Shown: positions 8,922 through 17,226, numbered from the stretch's first letter. The stretch is 64,000 bases of DNA from Microvirga vignae (GCF_001017175.1 NZ_LCYG01000042.1:195155-259154), one strand, 5' to 3'. Numbers and translations are program-made. Notes: a model not told the origin generated them from the letters alone.

Positions 8922-8924
8922 AAA

Positions 8925-9662
8925 TCAGAGACCAGCGCTCTTCGCGGCACCCAGGATCACGCTGGGCCTGTCGTCATGCGAAGTCTGCAGCAGCACCACA
9001 TAGCCATCTCCGCCACCGCGGGCGGTCTCGACCGGCACCTCGAAGCGGGCGGAGCCGCCGTGCCATTCGCCGATGCGCTTCAGTCCACGCACCACATTGG
9101 CATAGGTGACCGTCTTGCCTTTGTTCTCGCCGCGCTCGATGGGGACCGTCTGCGAACGCAGCACCGGCAGCACCCACACTTGCGCTTCGCGCTGCATGGT
9201 CTCCCCCGTCTCCAAAACCGACACGGTGACCATGCCATTCTGCTCAGCGATCGTGACATCGACCGGAAGAGCTGAGCGGCCCTTCAGGGTCATCTGGATC
9301 GCTTTCTCGATCTGCACCTGGTCGGAGCCGATGCACGATTTCTTGCCGTTCACGATCATCTGCGGCGTGAAGATCTGACGGTCGCTCCGGGCGTGGGCAT
9401 AATTCTTCTGACGCGCCGTGAAATCGGCGTGGGCCAGCGTGTCCTTCCAGCCGAGATAATCCCAGTAGTTCACGGGAAAGGAGAGCGCCACGATATCAGG
9501 TTGCCTCGAATACTCGACCAGCAGCGCATCGGCCGGCGGGCAGTTCGAGCAGCCCTGGCTGGTGAACAATTCCACAACCGCCCGGGGCGGCTCCGCAAAA
9601 GCGGGTTCCAGGAGCGCGGCCAGGCCGGTCGCGGCCAGAAAGAGTTTCAGTCGAGACGCCAT
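8925..9662 (-). CDS. DUF1223 secreted thioredoxin-fold protein
   Basis: A 245-residue protein with a signal peptide ending near EPAFAEP and the DUF1223 start VVELFTSQGCSNCPPADALL, in which a CxxC pair occupies the thioredoxin-like active site position. DUF1223 proteins are periplasmic and of unknown function, possibly redox active. ATG 9662 gives a proper signal peptide; the longer frame adds 11 residues that do not fit one. It lies 29 bases downstream of lpxXL on the same strand. Confidence 0.8.
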   Translation of the reverse strand: MASRLKLFLAATGLAALLEPAFAEPPRAVVELFTSQGCSNCPPADALLVEYSRQPDIVALSFPVNYWDYLGWKDTLAHADFTARQKNYAHARSDRQIFTPQMIVNGKKSCIGSDQVQIEKAIQMTLKGRSALPVDVTIAEQNGMVTVSVLETGETMQREAQVWVLPVLRSQTVPIERGENKGKTVTYANVVRGLKRIGEWHGGSARFEVPVETARGGGDGYVVLLQTSHDDRPSVILGAAKSAGL

Positions 9663-9691
9663 GATGCCTGTCATCAAACACCAAGGGTTGC

Positions 9692-10651
9692 TCAATGGGA
9701 ACTCACGTTACCTTGAGCTTCACTCCCGGCTTTGGCCGGAACCCGCCAGCGGCGGTGCATCCACAGCCATTGTTCAGGGTATTCGCGCACCCATTGCTCC
9801 ACCACGGAGGTCATGGCCTGCATGGCGCCTTGCACATTGATCTGCCCGTCAGGATCGCGGGGCAGGTCGAGCGGAGGCGTGAGCTGCAGGCGGAAGCGGT
9901 GATCGGCCAAGCGGATGACGCGCACGCCATGGACCGGACAGTCGAACTGTCGGGCGAACTTGCCGAGGATCGGATTCACCAGGGCCGGACGGCCCATGAA
10001 GTTCACGATCACACCCCGGGTGAAATGCTGGTCGATGAGCATGCCGAGATGCCCGCCCTTCTCCAGCGCCCCCTGCATGGCGAAGGCCGCGCCCTGGCGG
10101 GCCGCCTCCAGGTTGCCCATGGTTTCGCTGCGGATTTCGTGCAGCACCCGGGCAATGGCCGGATCGTTGGGCGCACGGAACACCGCCGTGGCGTCGAGCC
10201 CGAAGCGGGCGGCGCAGATCGCGGGCAGCTCCCAATTGGCCAAATGGGAGGAGAAGATAATACCGGGCTTGCCGTCGTCACGAAGCGCCAGGAAGTGCTC
10301 GATGCCATCCACTTCCGTGCGGCCGGGAACAGGGCTGTCCGGATCGAAATCGAACAGGTTGCCGAGATGCGGATATTCCCCGCCCGTACGGCCAAGATTG
10401 TCCCAGGCGGCCCGGGCGAGCGCCTTCACCTCGGCTTCGGTTTTTTCCGGATAGGCGGCCCGGATATTGGCCAAAGCCGTCCGGTGCGCCTTCAACAGCG
10501 GCCCGATAGTGCGGGCGAGCGCAGCACCAATGGCCCCCGAACGTTCGGGGCCGATGGCCCGCGAGAAGGCAAAGACGCTCCGCACGATGCCGACCATCAC
10601 CGCCTCGGAGAGACGCGAAAGAAGGCTGCGGGGGCGGTGGCTCTGCTGCAC
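9692..10651 (-). CDS. lpxXL: Lipid A very-long-chain fatty acyltransferase (LpxXL-like)
   Basis: A 319-residue member of the LpxL/HtrB lysophospholipid acyltransferase family. The catalytic HxxxxE motif is seen as SSHLANWE, with H136 and E141, and HLGMLIDQHFTRG matches the second conserved block. In Rhizobiales the enzyme encoded at the end of the acpXL cluster transfers the C26-C28 acyl chain from AcpXL to lipid A at the inner membrane; that assignment rests on the neighbours. The start is GTG 10651; an internal ATG at 10597 would remove part of the N-terminal hydrophobic region. A terminator-like hairpin separates it from the dehydrogenase gene. Confidence 0.85.
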   Translation of the reverse strand: MQQSHRPRSLLSRLSEAVMVGIVRSVFAFSRAIGPERSGAIGAALARTIGPLLKAHRTALANIRAAYPEKTEAEVKALARAAWDNLGRTGGEYPHLGNLFDFDPDSPVPGRTEVDGIEHFLALRDDGKPGIIFSSHLANWELPAICAARFGLDATAVFRAPNDPAIARVLHEIRSETMGNLEAARQGAAFAMQGALEKGGHLGMLIDQHFTRGVIVNFMGRPALVNPILGKFARQFDCPVHGVRVIRLADHRFRLQLTPPLDLPRDPDGQINVQGAMQAMTSVVEQWVREYPEQWLWMHRRWRVPAKAGSEAQGNVSSH

Positions 10652-10675
10652 GATGGGGAAATCCGGTAGGGCAAG

Positions 10676-10707
10676 GAAAAGGCTCCGCGTGTTTTTCGCG
10701 AGGAGCC
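10676..10707 (-). terminator. Terminator-like hairpin between the dehydrogenase and lpxXL
   Basis: Read on the minus strand, GGCTCC (10707-10702) and GGAGCC (10686-10681) pair around an A-rich loop extended by CGCG/CGCG, and TTTTCCTT follows. It lies inside the gene cluster and may reduce or separate expression of lpxXL. A tandem 15-base duplication (10716-10730 and 10731-10745, one mismatch) sits just upstream. Confidence 0.5.
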
Positions 10708-10766
10708 CGCTTCGTCAAGATCTATGGTTGCAAGATCTACGGTTGAAGGACTTTCCGTTCCAGGCG

Positions 10767-11789
10767 TCAGAAGGTCACGATGACCTTGCCAAAGACCTTG
10801 CGGCCTTCCAGCCGCTCCAGGCCCTTCTGGAACTCGTCGAGGGGGAACACGGAGTCAATGACCGGGGTCATGCCCTTGGCCATCTTGTCAAGGGACTGGG
10901 CGATGTTCTCGATGCGGCAGCCGAAGGAGCCAAAGATCCGGTATTGCTGCTGGAAGAGCTGCATCAGGTTCATGGTGGTGGACACGCCCGAGGTCGAGCC
11001 GCAGGTGACGAGGCGGCCGCCGCGCTTGAGGCAGAGCAGCGAGCCGTTCCAGGTCTCCGCGCCCACATGCTCGAACACCACATCGACGCCCTTGCGCTTG
11101 GTGAGCTGACGAACCTCGCCCTCGAAGCGTTCCTTCCGGTAATTGATGACGTAATCGGCGCCCAGAGCCTTCGCCTTCTCGCCCTTCTCGTCGTCGCCGA
11201 CCGTGGTATAGACCGTGCAGCCGATGGCTTTGGCCATCTTGATCGCCGCCGTACCGATGCCCGAACCACCTGCATGGATCAGGATCGACTCGCCGGGCTC
11301 GAGCTTGGCGTTGTCGAAGAGCATGTGCTGGACCGTGCCGAAGCCGATCGGGGCGCAAGCCGCCTGCTCGAAGGTCACACCCTTCGGCACCGGGATGACG
11401 AGACGCTCGGGACGGTTGATCAGCTCGCGGGCAAAGCCGTCGATATGGAAGCCCATGATGCCGGCGACGTTCTCGCAAAGATTATCGCGACCCTCCCGGC
11501 AGGCCTTGCAATGGCCGCAGGTCTCGGCGCCGTACATGGTGACCGGGTCGCCAACCTTGAACCGGGTGACGCCCTCGCCCACCGCAGCGATCTCGCCCGA
11601 GGCCTCGACACCGACCGCCTGCGGCATCTTGCGCTTGGCAAAGGCCATGCCGCGGAAGCCCCAGACATCGAGGTAGTTCAACGCCAGCGCCTTGACCCGC
11701 ACCTGCACCTCGCCCGCGGCGGGCTGCGGTGGGACGTCGATCTCGGTGATGCGAAGGTCACGATCGCCGAAAAGCTGAAGGGAGCGCAT
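10767..11789 (-). CDS. Zinc-type medium-chain dehydrogenase of the acpXL cluster, probable enoyl reductase
   Basis: A 340-residue MDR-superfamily protein. GHCKACREGRDNLC supplies the structural-zinc cysteines, and HAGGSGIGTAAIKMAKAIG is the nucleotide-binding glycine motif. Its position matches the dehydrogenase called adh2XL in rhizobial acpXL clusters, where an enoyl-ACP reductase step would be needed to elongate the chain; that reaction is inferred, not shown. ATG 11789 is used, because the upstream extension of the frame runs through palindromic repeats. Confidence 0.8.
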   Translation of the reverse strand: MRSLQLFGDRDLRITEIDVPPQPAAGEVQVRVKALALNYLDVWGFRGMAFAKRKMPQAVGVEASGEIAAVGEGVTRFKVGDPVTMYGAETCGHCKACREGRDNLCENVAGIMGFHIDGFARELINRPERLVIPVPKGVTFEQAACAPIGFGTVQHMLFDNAKLEPGESILIHAGGSGIGTAAIKMAKAIGCTVYTTVGDDEKGEKAKALGADYVINYRKERFEGEVRQLTKRKGVDVVFEHVGAETWNGSLLCLKRGGRLVTCGSTSGVSTTMNLMQLFQQQYRIFGSFGCRIENIAQSLDKMAKGMTPVIDSVFPLDEFQKGLERLEGRKVFGKVIVTF

Positions 11790-11808
11790 GCGGTAATTCC
11801 TATTCAGC

Positions 11809-11885
11809 GTCATCCCCGGACGTGTTCCGGGGATCCACGTTTTGGATGGATCAGACATGGATGGCCGGGACAGGCCGACCATGAC
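11809..11885. repeat. GTCAT...ATGAC palindromic element (copy 1)
   Basis: An intergenic element of about 77 bases with ends GTCATCCCCGG and GGCCGACCATGAC and internal inverted arms (CCCCGGA/TCCGGGG). It belongs to a family with eight copies here and lies inside the acpXL gene cluster, between the SDR and the dehydrogenase. Confidence 0.75.
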
Positions 11886-11964
11886 GGGAAACTGTTTCGG
11901 CGGCTTAAAGGGCGAGCGGATGAATGGCAAGGTCCAGCCATTCAGGCAGCCGTCCCGAACCGCG

Positions 11965-12001
11965 CCCCTTTTCCCTCGCCGCAAGGGAGAGGGAAAAGGG
12001 C
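11965..12001. repeat. Perfect 12-bp inverted repeat
   Basis: CCCTTTTCCCTC and its complement GAGGGAAAAGGG pair around an 11-base loop in the gap between the SDR and dehydrogenase genes. Together with the adjacent GTCAT-type element it fills most of this 270-base gap; no gene is seen there. Confidence 0.6.
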
Positions 12002-12059
12002 CATTCCCATTGAACGATCCGGGCTCTGCTGCGCAGCCCCTGGGATGCCGCATTGGGCC

Positions 12060-12806
12060 TTACCGATGAACTCCAAGCATCGACGTGAGGCCGCCATCGA
12101 TGGGCAGCACCGCGCCGGTGATGTAGGCGGCAGGTTCGCTCAGGAGGAAGGAGGCCAGACCTGCGATCTCCTCCGGCTTCGCGAAGCGCCCGGCAGGGAT
12201 CTGCTTTTCCATGGTCTCGCGATAGGCCGCGTAGGGAGCCATCATGTCCGTGTCGATGAAGCCCGGCGCGATCACGTTGACGGTGACGCCGCGCTTGGCT
12301 GTCTCGACGGAGAGCGTGCGGCAATAGGAGAGGAGCGCACCCTTGGACGCTGCGTAGGCAGCATTGCCCGGATTGCCCTGAAGCGCCGCCACCGAGCCGA
12401 TGGCGACGATGCGGCCCGCCTTGCTACGGATCATGCCGCGCATGAGGGATTTGGCGATGCGCGTCAGCGACCAGAAGTTCACCTGCATGGCGGCTTCGGC
12501 CTTGTCCTGCTGCATCATGGCGGCAAGCGCGTCATAGGGCTGGCCGGCATTGTGGATGAGCGCGAAAAAGCTTTCGCCCTCCAGCATCTCACAGAAGGAT
12601 TCGAGCGCCGCCTTGTCGGCGAGGTCGACCTCATGCGCCCTGATGGTGCGACCGGGATTCGCCTGCATCAGCTCATCGGCCAGAGCCCTCGCTGCATCGC
12701 CCGACGAGCGATAGGTGAAATCGACGTCGTGACCCGCAGCCACAAGCGAGCGCACGATGGCAGCTCCAACACCTTTGCCGCCACCGGTGACGAGAACGCG
12801 CGTCAT
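12060..12806 (-). CDS. SDR-family 3-oxoacyl-ACP reductase (FabG-like) of the acpXL cluster
   Basis: A 248-residue classical SDR. It has the nucleotide motif VTGGGKGVGAA at the N-terminus, the active-site serine in AIGSVAA, the YxxxK pair in AYAASKG, and the C-terminal ITGAVLPIDGG typical of FabG. Placement between the ketosynthase and the dehydrogenase suggests it reduces the 3-keto group during very-long-chain acyl elongation on AcpXL. It begins 3 bases after the fabF stop, so the genes are probably co-translated. I recall that the described Rhizobium cluster lacks this gene, but could not check. Confidence 0.85.
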   Translation of the reverse strand: MTRVLVTGGGKGVGAAIVRSLVAAGHDVDFTYRSSGDAARALADELMQANPGRTIRAHEVDLADKAALESFCEMLEGESFFALIHNAGQPYDALAAMMQQDKAEAAMQVNFWSLTRIAKSLMRGMIRSKAGRIVAIGSVAALQGNPGNAAYAASKGALLSYCRTLSVETAKRGVTVNVIAPGFIDTDMMAPYAAYRETMEKQIPAGRFAKPEEIAGLASFLLSEPAAYITGAVLPIDGGLTSMLGVHR

Positions 12807-12809
12807 GTC

Positions 12810-14090
12810 TTACGCCCCCTTGGGCTCGGCCCCGAAGACGAGGCAGGTGTTCTGGCCGCCGAAGCCGAACGAGTTCGAAAGCACGTATTTCACGTTCCCA
12901 TCGCGCGCGACATTCGGCACCACATCGAGCGGGATCGCGGGATCGGGCACCTGATAATTGATCGTCGGTGGAATGCGGCCCGTCGCAATCGTGAGCAGCG
13001 ACATCACCGCCTCCACCGCGCCTGCTGCGGTGAGCGTGTGGCCGATCATCGACTTGTTCGACGAGATCGGAAGGCTTGCCATGCGCTCGCCGAACACGGC
13101 GGTGCAGCTCATGGCCTCCATCTTGTCGTTCTCCGGCGTCGAGGTGCCGTGCGCGTTGATGTAGTCGATCTCGTCGGGCGCAACGCCGGCATCGTCGAGC
13201 GCCTGTCTGATGGCCGCAATCGCGGGTGAGCCATCGGGCGACGAGCGCGTGCGGTGGAAGTTATCGCCCTTCTCGCCGCAGCCGAGCACGTAGCCGAGGA
13301 TCGTTGCGCCGCGCGCCATCGCGGCTTCTGCGTTCTCCAGCACGAGGGCGGCACCGCCCTCGCCCATCACGAAGCCGTCGCGGTTCTTGGAGAAGGGCTT
13401 CGACGCGCCTTCCGGATTCTCGTTCTGCGTCGAGAGAGCCGACAACAGCGAGAAGCGGATGAGCGACTCCGGGTTCACCGAACCGTCGGTGCCGATGCAG
13501 AGCGCCGCATCCGTCTCGCCGCGGCGGATCGCCTCGACGCCGAGCTGGATGGCGGTGGCGCCCGACGAGCAGGCCGTGGAGAGCGAAATCGGCGAGCCCT
13601 TCGTTCCGAACCGGTCGGCGACGCGGTCGGCAACCGTGCCGAAGATGAAGAGATCGTGCCACTTCTTGAACTCGCCCGTGGCTGCGGCCTTCAGCAGATC
13701 CTTGTAGGTGATCTCACCGGTCTGGCCCGAAGCCTTGGCGAGTGCCTCACGCTGCGGCCATTCCATCTCGACCGGCGGCACGGCGATGAAGAGCGCGCCG
13801 GGAAATTCACTCGATGCGAGGCCCGACTGGCCGATGGCCTCTTCCGCCGCCAGCATCGCGAGACGCTCGGAGAGCATCGGCGCACAGAAGGGCTCCACAT
13901 CGATGAAGTCGATGGTGCCCGCGATCGTGGTGCGCAGGCCGTCCGTGGGGAAGCGGTTGATGCGGTGAATGCCGGACTTTCCCGCCGTCAGCGCGGCCCA
14001 GGTGGCATCCTTGCCCTGGCCGAGGGAGGTGACCACGCCCATGCCGGTGACGGCAACGAGCGGACGGCCCTGTTTGTCGCGAAGCGCCAT
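12810..14090 (-). CDS. Beta-ketoacyl-ACP synthase with intact active site (FabF1XL-like)
   Basis: A 426-residue FabF-type condensing enzyme. The catalytic triad is complete: C174 in STACSSGATA, H314 in NAHGTSTPEND, H351 in NKSMIGHTLTAAGA, plus the conserved K346. It should condense malonyl-ACP with the acyl chain held on AcpXL. AGGAGAA lies before ATG 14090. The neighbouring gene at 14103 encodes a degenerate relative, which suggests a two-subunit ketosynthase. Confidence 0.9.
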   Translation of the reverse strand: MALRDKQGRPLVAVTGMGVVTSLGQGKDATWAALTAGKSGIHRINRFPTDGLRTTIAGTIDFIDVEPFCAPMLSERLAMLAAEEAIGQSGLASSEFPGALFIAVPPVEMEWPQREALAKASGQTGEITYKDLLKAAATGEFKKWHDLFIFGTVADRVADRFGTKGSPISLSTACSSGATAIQLGVEAIRRGETDAALCIGTDGSVNPESLIRFSLLSALSTQNENPEGASKPFSKNRDGFVMGEGGAALVLENAEAAMARGATILGYVLGCGEKGDNFHRTRSSPDGSPAIAAIRQALDDAGVAPDEIDYINAHGTSTPENDKMEAMSCTAVFGERMASLPISSNKSMIGHTLTAAGAVEAVMSLLTIATGRIPPTINYQVPDPAIPLDVVPNVARDGNVKYVLSNSFGFGGQNTCLVFGAEPKGA

Positions 14091-14102
14091 GCCGTTCTCC
14101 TC

Positions 14103-15221
14103 TTAAGCCTTGGTGACGCGCATGGCGCCTTCGCCGCGCCAATGGCCGATGGACGTGACGAGGGCGTCGCTCGCCTTGCCATTCGCGATGAGGCCTGCTG
14201 CCAGCGCGACGCCCGCCGGGGCCTGCGCCTCCATGGTATGGCCGATCACGTCGCCGCTCGCATGAACCGGAGCGCCCGGAGCGATGTCCTTGAGAGCCGC
14301 GAGCTCTTCTTCCGTGATGCCCTTCACGCCTGTCGCGCCGGAAATCACCACGTCGGGCTTTCCATCGAGCTGCTTGGAAAGGCCATGGAGCGCCTGTTCG
14401 ACACTGCCCGGCTTACGGCGCGAGCGGCCGGAGGCAACGCCCGAAAGCACGGCCAGCGGCTCTGCGCCGCGTGCCTGAGCGTGTTCGCGGGATTCGAGCA
14501 CAAGGAAGCAGGCCGCGGAACCGAGAATCATGCCACCGCCGTCAGCGGGGCGGCTCAAGACCGGCGCATAGGGCTTCTTCCAGAGAAAGCCACCCATCTC
14601 GTAGATCAGCAGCACGTCGGGCCGCTCGGCATTGTAGGCGCCGCCGACAAGGAAGATGTCGTCCTGGCCCGCCGCAATGCGCTCCTTGGCGATGCGGATC
14701 GCATCGACGCCGCTCGATTCCTCGCCCATGAAGGTGCGCGATCCGCCCGTAACGCCATGGACGATGGAAATATTGCCCGCGAGCAGATTGGAGAGCTGCG
14801 CCAGGAAGAGCGTGGGGCGCAGGTCGCCCATCAGGTGCTCGTTGAGGAACACGCCCGGGTTCTCGGCACTGCGAAGTCCCGTGAGAATCTGCCCGTCGAC
14901 CGCATAATCGCGCTCACCGCCGCCGGCCGCCACGATGAGCTGCATACGGTTTTTGAGCTCCGCATCCTCCTTCGCGCCAGCAGAGTCGAGGGCGAGGCCT
15001 GCGGCATAGCAGCCGAGCTTCTGCCAGGCTTCCATCTGCCGCTGGTCGGATTTCTTCGGAATCTGGCGATCCCATTCGGGCGCCGTGACGGGATGGACCG
15101 CGTAAGGCGCGAAGGTCTCGGCATCGGTCTTCGGTGCGCCCGAGAGCGCAGCGAGATGCACGTCCAGGCCCTCGCCTGTACAGGAGACGATACCAATTCC
15201 GGTGATGACGACGTCACGCAT
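14103..15221 (-). CDS. Ketosynthase-like protein lacking the catalytic cysteine (FabF2XL-like)
   Basis: A 372-residue member of the FabF fold that starts like a ketosynthase (RDVVITGIGIVSCTGEG) and ends with a GHWRGEGAMRV tail. Aligning by eye with its neighbour, the nucleophile position TACSSG reads GEESSG, so cysteine is replaced by glutamate (E168). The first histidine motif (NAHGTST) reads SGATGVKG, so it is also lost, while GDVIGHTMEA keeps the second histidine. It therefore probably cannot condense by itself and may act like a chain-length factor or decarboxylating partner of the 12810 enzyme. Its ATG overlaps the fabZ stop. Confidence 0.8.
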   Translation of the reverse strand: MRDVVITGIGIVSCTGEGLDVHLAALSGAPKTDAETFAPYAVHPVTAPEWDRQIPKKSDQRQMEAWQKLGCYAAGLALDSAGAKEDAELKNRMQLIVAAGGGERDYAVDGQILTGLRSAENPGVFLNEHLMGDLRPTLFLAQLSNLLAGNISIVHGVTGGSRTFMGEESSGVDAIRIAKERIAAGQDDIFLVGGAYNAERPDVLLIYEMGGFLWKKPYAPVLSRPADGGGMILGSAACFLVLESREHAQARGAEPLAVLSGVASGRSRRKPGSVEQALHGLSKQLDGKPDVVISGATGVKGITEEELAALKDIAPGAPVHASGDVIGHTMEAQAPAGVALAAGLIANGKASDALVTSIGHWRGEGAMRVTKA

Positions 15222-15682
15222 TAGACCGTCTCCTCCAACAGGCCAATGCGCTTGGCTTGCGCGCGCATCTGGCCGTCCATGCCTTCGGGGAAGGGCATGA
15301 TCCTAAACCTCAGCTCAGCATCGCAGATCGGCTTGCCCCCGGCCAAGATCTTGGCCTTCGTCACCGCATAGCCCGAGCCTTCGTGCTCCAGCTGCGCCTG
15401 GACGGTGAGCACCGTGCCCGGGCCGACGAAGGTGCGGAAGCGCGCCTTGTCCACGGCCATGAGGAACGGCATGTGAGTAAAGCCCATGAGCCCCAGCACG
15501 AGATAACCGGAGGCCTGGGCCATGGTCTCGGTGAGAAGAACGCCGGGGACGAGGGGATGGCCCGGGAAATGGCCCTCGAAGACGGGGCTTTCCATGGGAA
15601 CGGTGGAAGTCATCTCGATCCGCTTGTTCTCGCGGTCGAGCGCCACCACCCGGTCGATCATTTCAAAATACTCGAGGCGCAT
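15221..15682 (-). CDS. 3-hydroxyacyl-ACP dehydratase (FabZ-like) of the acpXL cluster
   Basis: A 153-residue hot-dog-fold protein. EGHFPGHPLVPGVLLTETMA carries the FabZ catalytic histidine (H38) and glutamate (E52). It should dehydrate the 3-hydroxyacyl chain on AcpXL during very-long-chain synthesis. ATG 15682 is used: it gives the family length, while the longer frame has an unrelated N-terminus. TAATG overlap with the next gene indicates coupling. Confidence 0.9.
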   Translation of the reverse strand: MRLEYFEMIDRVVALDRENKRIEMTSTVPMESPVFEGHFPGHPLVPGVLLTETMAQASGYLVLGLMGFTHMPFLMAVDKARFRTFVGPGTVLTVQAQLEHEGSGYAVTKAKILAGGKPICDAELRFRIMPFPEGMDGQMRAQAKRIGLLEETV

Positions 15683-15809
15683 CCCGATCCTGGGTCCTAT
15701 CGCTCCCGGCGGGTGGAACAGGAAAAGGAATCCATGAGGCAGGGCTCTAGAATGGATCGCCTCTCCGGACAGGCCTTTGGAACCTGCCCGCCGGGAAGAG
15801 TTTTGGATT

Positions 15810-16091
15810 TTAAGCCTGCTTGGCGGCCACGAGCGCGTCGATACGCGCCACGAGGTTCTTGAGAACAAAGTATTCCTCGGCCGGAGCCTTGCCCTCGTTC
15901 ACTTCCTGGGTCCACTGCTCGAGGGGCAGCTTGATCCCGAAGGCCTTGTCGATGGCAAAGGCGATGTCGAGGAAGGCGAGCGAGTCGATGCCCAGGTCCT
16001 CGATGGCATGGCTCTCGGGCGTGATCTGATCGCGCGGGATGTCGGCGGTCTCTGAAATGATGCCGGCGACGGTCTCGAAGGTGGACGACAT
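15810..16091 (-). CDS. acpXL: Acyl carrier protein AcpXL
   Basis: A 93-residue acyl carrier protein. The phosphopantetheine serine is S37 in [15 protein letters not shown], and the extended C-terminus with QWTQEVNEG and [11 protein letters not shown] is typical of AcpXL rather than of the 78-residue housekeeping AcpP. AcpXL carries the 27-hydroxyoctacosanoate-type chain destined for lipid A. It is the first gene of a minus-strand cluster reaching lpxXL at 9692. ATG 16091 gives the family start MSSTFETV. Confidence 0.93.
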   Translation of the reverse strand: MSSTFETVAGIISETADIPRDQITPESHAIEDLGIDSLAFLDIAFAIDKAFGIKLPLEQWTQEVNEGKAPAEEYFVLKNLVARIDALVAAKQA

Positions 16092-16402
16092 GACGCCGCT
16101 CTCCTGAAATGCTGCTCTCAACGATTCCGCCGCTGCCGGACCGTTAAGGGCCCAGATCCCAGCCGCTCTTCTCGTCAAGGAGGGTTGTATTGGAACGCCC
16201 CCCCTTACACGACGGTGGGCTCAGCGGCAACAGATTGGTTGCATTTCAGGCATCTTCAGGGCAGGGCGCGAGGTGGAACCTGCGGCAGGGGTCAAAAGGA
16301 TGGCTGATTGATTAATCGGCTGCCATGGTCAATAAGGGCCGCCTCACGGTCCAAAGGACCCTGGTTTTCTCTTTAAAAGCGAACGCTTAAGACTGGATCA
16401 AC
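16092..16402. other. Divergent intergenic region upstream of acpXL
   Basis: This 311-base gap separates acpXL (minus) from the tyrosine phosphatase gene (plus) and must hold both promoters. The only structure seen is a weak hairpin GGTCC-AAA-GGACC (16349-16361) followed by CTGGTTTTCTCTTT. No gene, repeat family member or clear operator was recognised. Confidence 0.4.
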
Positions 16403-17125
16403 GTGCTCAACAGGTTCCGCAGACCTGCCGTTCGCCGTGCCCGACGCATGGCCCGCATCGCCCGGTGGAACAGACCCATCGAGGGCACTTTCGGCCGTCT
16501 GCGCGCCTGGATCAACATGTTGCTCATCGATCATGGCGTGCTCCGCCTGATCTATCTGAACAAGCACAGGGTTTCGGAGCAGGTGTGGCGCACGGCCCAG
16601 CCCGCGCCGCACCAGATCGAGTTGCTCGCCAAGGAAGGTGTGCGCACCATCATCAACCTGCGCGGCGGGCGCGAGCACGGCTCCTGGCAGCTCCAGAAGG
16701 AGACCTGCGACCGGCTTGGCATCGAGCTGGTCGAGTTCGTCGTCCGCTCCCGCGGCGCACCGGACCGCAAAACCCTGCTCAGTGCCAAGGACTTCTTCGA
16801 CAGCGTGGAATATCCGGCGGTGATGCACTGCAAGTCCGGCGCGGACCGGGCCGGATTCATGGCGGCGCTCTATCTCATCCTGCAAGAGGGCCGGAGCGTG
16901 GACGAGGCCCAGAGCCAACTCCACGTCCGCTACGGCCATTTCCGCTTCTCGAAGACCGGCATCCTCGATGCCTTCTTCGACATGTACCGCCGTGAGGGCG
17001 AGGCCAAGGGCATGTCCTTTCTGACCTGGCTCGAAACCTCTTACGACGCCAAGGCCCTGGAACAGGAATTCCGACCCGGCTTCTGGTCGACCCTCCTGGT
17101 CGACCTGATCATGCGGCGGGAGTAG
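16403..17125 (+). CDS. Protein tyrosine/dual-specificity phosphatase family protein
   Basis: A 240-residue protein with the cysteine phosphatase signature HCKSGADRAG: nucleophile C143, arginine R149. A basic N-terminus (four Arg-rich clusters in the first 35 residues) precedes the VWRTAQPAPHQIELLAKEGV segment seen in bacterial dual-specificity phosphatases. Substrate is unknown; phosphoproteins, phospholipids or lipid A phosphates are possible. It is divergent from acpXL and is followed by an MsbA-like exporter gene on the other strand, so an envelope role is plausible but inferred. Confidence 0.8.
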   Translation: MLNRFRRPAVRRARRMARIARWNRPIEGTFGRLRAWINMLLIDHGVLRLIYLNKHRVSEQVWRTAQPAPHQIELLAKEGVRTIINLRGGREHGSWQLQKETCDRLGIELVEFVVRSRGAPDRKTLLSAKDFFDSVEYPAVMHCKSGADRAGFMAALYLILQEGRSVDEAQSQLHVRYGHFRFSKTGILDAFFDMYRREGEAKGMSFLTWLETSYDAKALEQEFRPGFWSTLLVDLIMRRE

Positions 17126-17139
17126 CCATCTCACTCGGC

Positions 17140-17226
17140 GTCATCACCGGCCTTGTGCCGGTGATCCCAATCCATCAAGCGCCGCGCTCTTCTTACCGGG
17201 ATGGCCGGGACAAGCCTGGCCATGAC
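17140..17226. repeat. GTCAT...ATGAC palindromic element (copy 2, near-twin of copy 8)
   Basis: An 87-base element between the phosphatase gene and the ABC transporter gene. It matches the element at 62509-62595 in 86 of 87 positions (CCTGGCC here, CCTAGCC there), and the similarity stops sharply at both ends, defining the element boundaries. Confidence 0.9.

Noticed and set aside
10467..13229. A 920-codon open frame on the plus strand over the lipid A cluster
   Set aside because: It is antisense to three well-supported genes (MDR, SDR and fabF1), and its residues are rich in Arg, His and Ala without domains, as expected from the opposite strand of GC-rich codons.
13254..15224. A 656-codon open frame on the plus strand
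   Set aside because: It runs antisense to both ketosynthase genes and has no protein-like features.
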